Positions 60,974 to 64,000 of a stretch of 64,000 bases of DNA are shown here, in pieces. The DNA is from Gnetum montanum. Its lineage: Eukaryota > Streptophyta > Gnetopsida > Gnetales > Gnetaceae. Under the pieces are notes generated by a model, which was given only the letters and a program-made list of their open reading frames with translations, was not told the DNA's origin and made no database searches. Position numbers and translations under genes: made by a program. The stretch is from positions 23,306 through 87,305 of the forward strand of contig MNCI01013723.1 of assembly GCA_015680685.1 (NCBI GenBank), in the 5' to 3' direction. The number at the start of each line of letters is the position of its first letter. Position 1 is the first letter of the stretch.

Positions 60974-61684
60974 TGAGGTACCCCTACACTCAACCATATG
61001 AATACGAGCATTTCATGCACAATCCAGTCAAACTCTATAGACGGGCTAGTTGTGGTAGCTAGATAGTTACTCGTTGATCACAGTTTGTTGTCTTCCCACC
61101 TAGACTAGTAATTTCTTTACCATGTATGGTTTAGTCGAGAGTGAGGTGTATGATGTGATCCTAAGCTAGTGCTACTCCTAGAGGCAATGGAAATAACTTT
61201 GATTAACCTAAGAAGGAAAGGGTGAAGAGAGTCTAAGCTAGCCTAAGTGCAATGAGCATCTGTCCCTTAATCATCTGTACACATATTGGACCTCATGTAT
61301 GACTACTACTGGGATTACCAAGTGCAGATCCTAGGTACGCTACTAGGTTACTAAGTAGTCACACTTAAATGCTCGTGATTAATTCATACACATTCCGTGT
61401 TTAAGGAGTTTAGGATGAAGAGATATTAACTACAGAAGCAATAAATAACAATGACAATTAAATAATTAAACTAAGTAAATGCTGCAATGATGAAGTAATC
61501 TCGATCTTTATTTCCGGTCATGTGCGTGTCCAAGTACGTCACACTCGAATAAAGGATGTTGTACAATTATAATCATCACACTACAAGCATACACTAGGAG
61601 AAAGGGTTGAGAGGAAAAAATGACAAAAAGACTATGCTAAACTGACCTATTACTAACTTCTCTAACTCATTGTGCCTTCATGTG

Positions 61685-61692
61685 TATTTATA
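61685..61692 (-). promoter_or_regulatory. Minus-strand TATA box
   Basis: The minus strand reads GGGCCTATAAATACACA, a well-formed plant TATA context, about 15 bases downstream of the palindromic block at 61706-61783. Confidence 0.6.
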
Positions 61693-61705
61693 GGCCCGCA
61701 CAGGA

Positions 61706-61783
61706 GTCACGATATAGCATATACGATATCACGAGCTAGGCCGTGATCTCACATACATGATATCATGAGTGTGATATCGTGAC
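61706..61783. repeat. Palindromic block with GATATC/CACGAT motifs
   Basis: The outer arms GTCACGATAT (61706-61715) and ATATCGTGAC (61774-61783) are perfect inverted repeats. A 12-bp palindrome, CATGATATCATG, lies at 61756-61767, and further TATCACGA copies lie between. It sits just upstream of the minus-strand TATA box. Confidence 0.8.
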
Positions 61784-61988
61784 CTAATAAATCATGATTC
61801 ATCATGCCCCCATGACTAAATGAAAACTTTTCCTCAAGTTAAACAAAATGAGAATAAGTCCCATTAATTACACAATGGATAGGCATGGGATTATTAACTG
61901 ACTAAGGATTTATTCATGCCGCAGTGTGGGATTGAACAAAACAAAATTGGAACATAGATACAGAATTACAAAACTTTGTTGAAACTCA

Positions 61989-62423
61989 TGTGGTTCTAGA
62001 TGGTAGTGGTTCCTCCATGGGTGCTTTTCCTTTGTCCTGTGCACCAAGCTTCTGAGATTGATACCATTAAAAAGGCACCTAACATTTCTCCTCTTCTATC
62101 CAAGGATTATGAGTCGTCCATGCTGGTGTTCCAATGTTTGATGAAGTCAGCACTTTCCATGGACATAGTAGCTACAGGAACACTTGATTGGCCTTGACAT
62201 GCTATGTCGCAAATAGCCGTTGTTCCTCTTCATAGGCTTGGGCCCTGACCTCTCCACATTTTTCTTGGTTAGATCATGTAGTGACAGGAGTTCCCTGATG
62301 GATGCTGAATGATTGTGCCTCCTACTCCACATGTTCTACATGAGGTCCTTGGCTTTTACCTCCCCCTAGATGTTTAGTTGCACCTTGAGAAGGTCCTTCT
62401 TGTTGTCCTCTTTTAGGGGCCAT
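61989..62423 (-). pseudogene. Decayed gag-like N-terminal frame, minus strand
   Basis: The minus strand opens with an ATG at 62423 as MAPKRGQQEGPSQGATKHLG. It is then broken by TAG and TGA codons and ends in a reading with AQDKGKAPMEEPLPSR. The basic Gln/Gly-rich start resembles the N-terminus of gypsy Gag proteins, but no capsid or knuckle motif follows. The assignment is weak, and it could equally be an unrelated element ORF. Confidence 0.3.
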
Positions 62424-63480
62424 CTATAATCACACAAAGATCAATTGTTAATAAGGTTATTGAAAGAAGTTCAATTATTTCATACCTTACTTATTTCCTT
62501 TAGTAAATGTTAAATTATTTGCTTAGTGTGATTTCAGAGTTAGAAAATTTTTTTAAGGAAGTTGCCCTAAAATTTTAATGTCAGACATGGTTTGTTTAGG
62601 TGACACATCAAAGGACATGTAATGGTTTTAAGGAACATTTGATAAAATGATGACAAAGGAAAGAATACATTTAGCAACGAAGTGCTCAGAGGGTATAAAA
62701 TGATGTGGTGGTGAGCAACAAGTACAAATTACAAAAGTCATGCAGGTGGATCCTCCCCAAAGCAGGTTCCTACCTATAATGCCCTTACGCAACCACACCT
62801 TAAAATGTCTGTAGGCACTAGAAGGGTTAAATGTAATCCACACCAATTCCACAAAACACACACATGTAGATACCACTGTGATGAGTTATGAATTCATTGC
62901 TACACAAGACACGAGTCACAAATACATGAATAGCAAAATGAGGTGAATTGTAGAAGGGATTTTAGAGATTGGAACATGAGGTAACTGGCCTAGGGCACAA
63001 TGAGTCTTGAGTGTAGGGTATGATTAATGTGTCATTAACCAATCACTCCAAAATCAAGACCAAGTCCATTCCTTCGATCAGTGACATCGCATTGTTTCAT
63101 CCCATGGTGGACATTCATAAGAGGATCATGACAGCAAAGCGTACGATCACTTGGTGTTTTGTACAAGGGCAGAGTGATTGGGAATTTGTGGCACACTTGT
63201 CTTGATCTTTTTATCACTTTTTACTTGGCCGCCTTGGCACACTTTTTTTTCTCTTTTTTTTTTGTAAATGAATGCTTAGGCTAGAGAAGTCTCCTACCTT
63301 CAGGCATGGGTGCATGTCTTTCCAGTGGGACCCCCTAGAATAGCATTGAGTTTCCTTAATTGAGTGCCTTTTTATTACTCTTATTCTCATTTTTCATTAG
63401 ATCTACAAGGATCTTAGTACAACCAAGCTGCATGATAACTCCTACAGATGTCACCAAAGAGAATCCACAAGTCCCCTTGA
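62424..63480. other. No gene recognised
   Basis: Short open frames on both strands (62628-62876, 63020-63205, 63035-63217) show no known motif. A poly-T tract lies at 63244-63264. Confidence 0.5.
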
Positions 63481-64000
63481 TGTCACACCCTGGCCATTCC
63501 CGCTTAGTCCATCCTTCTTTTCTCTGGGTATAATGAACACAAGATTACTTTTAAGTTTTTATGATAAAAAGAACATCATCGTACCCAAAGTAGAACCTCT
63601 TATTAATAAAATGGGTGAGTGGATGTTGTGGGCTCACTGTCCAAGTAATTAGTCACTTGAGAATTGATAGCATAGAACAACACCTCAACCAACGAGTCAC
63701 ATGAGTGTTTATTCATAGATGAGATTACCCATAAAAAGATAAAAATACAAAAAGGAAAAAAAATAAATTGAAAGAAGAAAAACTGGAAAACAAAAAATTA
63801 TAAAATTAAAGAAAAGGAAAACATTTATTAATTTTGTTGTTGCTAGAATGGGGGATACCCCCCATAACTAAACAGTTGAGCATGGCTAGAATTAATAAAT
63901 GGAAGGTTGGGATCCTTGCATGTTGGAAATATTGCAACCTAATCATACTTACCCCATTGGGGTTCACACACTTGATTAGAGTTGACATAGTGGGGAAAGT
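63481..64000 (+). repeat. Possible start of an LTR, running off the window
   Basis: TGTCACACCCTGG is a common opening of plant gypsy LTRs. There is no second copy or primer-binding site in the window, so this rests on the terminal motif only. Confidence 0.2.

Larger units (their letters stand above)
60974..61988 (-). repeat. Probable LTR of another element, minus strand
   Basis: On the minus strand it would run from TGAGTTTCAAC at 61988 to GGTACCTCA at 60974, with TGAG/CTCA ends. It contains a minus-strand TATA box and an upstream palindromic block. No second copy is in the window and no polypurine tract is visible, so the borders are tentative. Confidence 0.4.

Overview
The window reads as repeat-dense intergenic DNA from a land plant with a large genome. 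Gymnosperm-like is my inference from the old, deeply nested LTR retrotransposons and the lack of recognisable host genes; the species cannot be named from the sequence. I see no prokaryotic genes, tRNA, rRNA or CRISPR. Almost every coding trace belongs to a Ty3/gypsy, Ty1/copia or LINE element, and most are broken by stops. Many stops are TAG where glutamine is expected or TGA where arginine is expected, as produced by C-to-T decay of methylated CHG and CG sites.

Left half (1-36.8 kb). Element B is the oldest layer, a plus-strand Ty3/gypsy copy of Tat/Athila type. Its RT, RNase H and integrase occupy about 5.8-7.9 kb. The integrase is cut at 7920 and resumes at 22021. The cut is filled by element A (7921-22020, minus strand), a pol-less relative of B with paired LTRs. 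A is itself split by G1 (13106-19541), a plus-strand gypsy element with a chromodomain. G2 (23461-29335), a sister of G1, lies further along in B. In G2 the RT, RNase H and integrase core are replaced by about 1.1 kb of unrecognised sequence holding an open 179-codon frame. Element W (1-about 5736) is a gag-protease element with a very long 3' LTR and sits upstream of B's RT. B's 3' part carries a remnant of a plant transposon-associated ORF, then three tandem-array families (about 69-, 39- and 29-bp units) between 32.5 and 36.8 kb.

Middle (36.8-39.5 kb). This stretch is unassigned apart from microsatellites and a short coding-like fragment at 39279-39473. That fragment is interrupted by Copia C1 (39474-46342, minus strand), which has matching 5-bp target duplications and a nearly intact polyprotein.

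Right half (46.3-64 kb). An LTR-like repeat Z1 is interrupted by a LINE remnant. Copia C2 (49218-54562, plus strand) sits inside an older minus-strand copia remnant, C3. Z2 is an inverted copy of the Z repeat. After AT-rich sequence comes Copia C4 (59426-60973), cut off inside its protease by a probable LTR (60974-61988) with a minus-strand TATA box and palindromes. A decayed minus-strand gag-like frame follows, and possibly the start of another LTR at 63481.

The genes do not form a host pathway. They are parts of separate elements that inserted into one another. Two spots with N characters look like assembly artefacts. The least explained pieces are the tandem-array complex, the foreign segment in G2 and the interrupted exon-like fragment.
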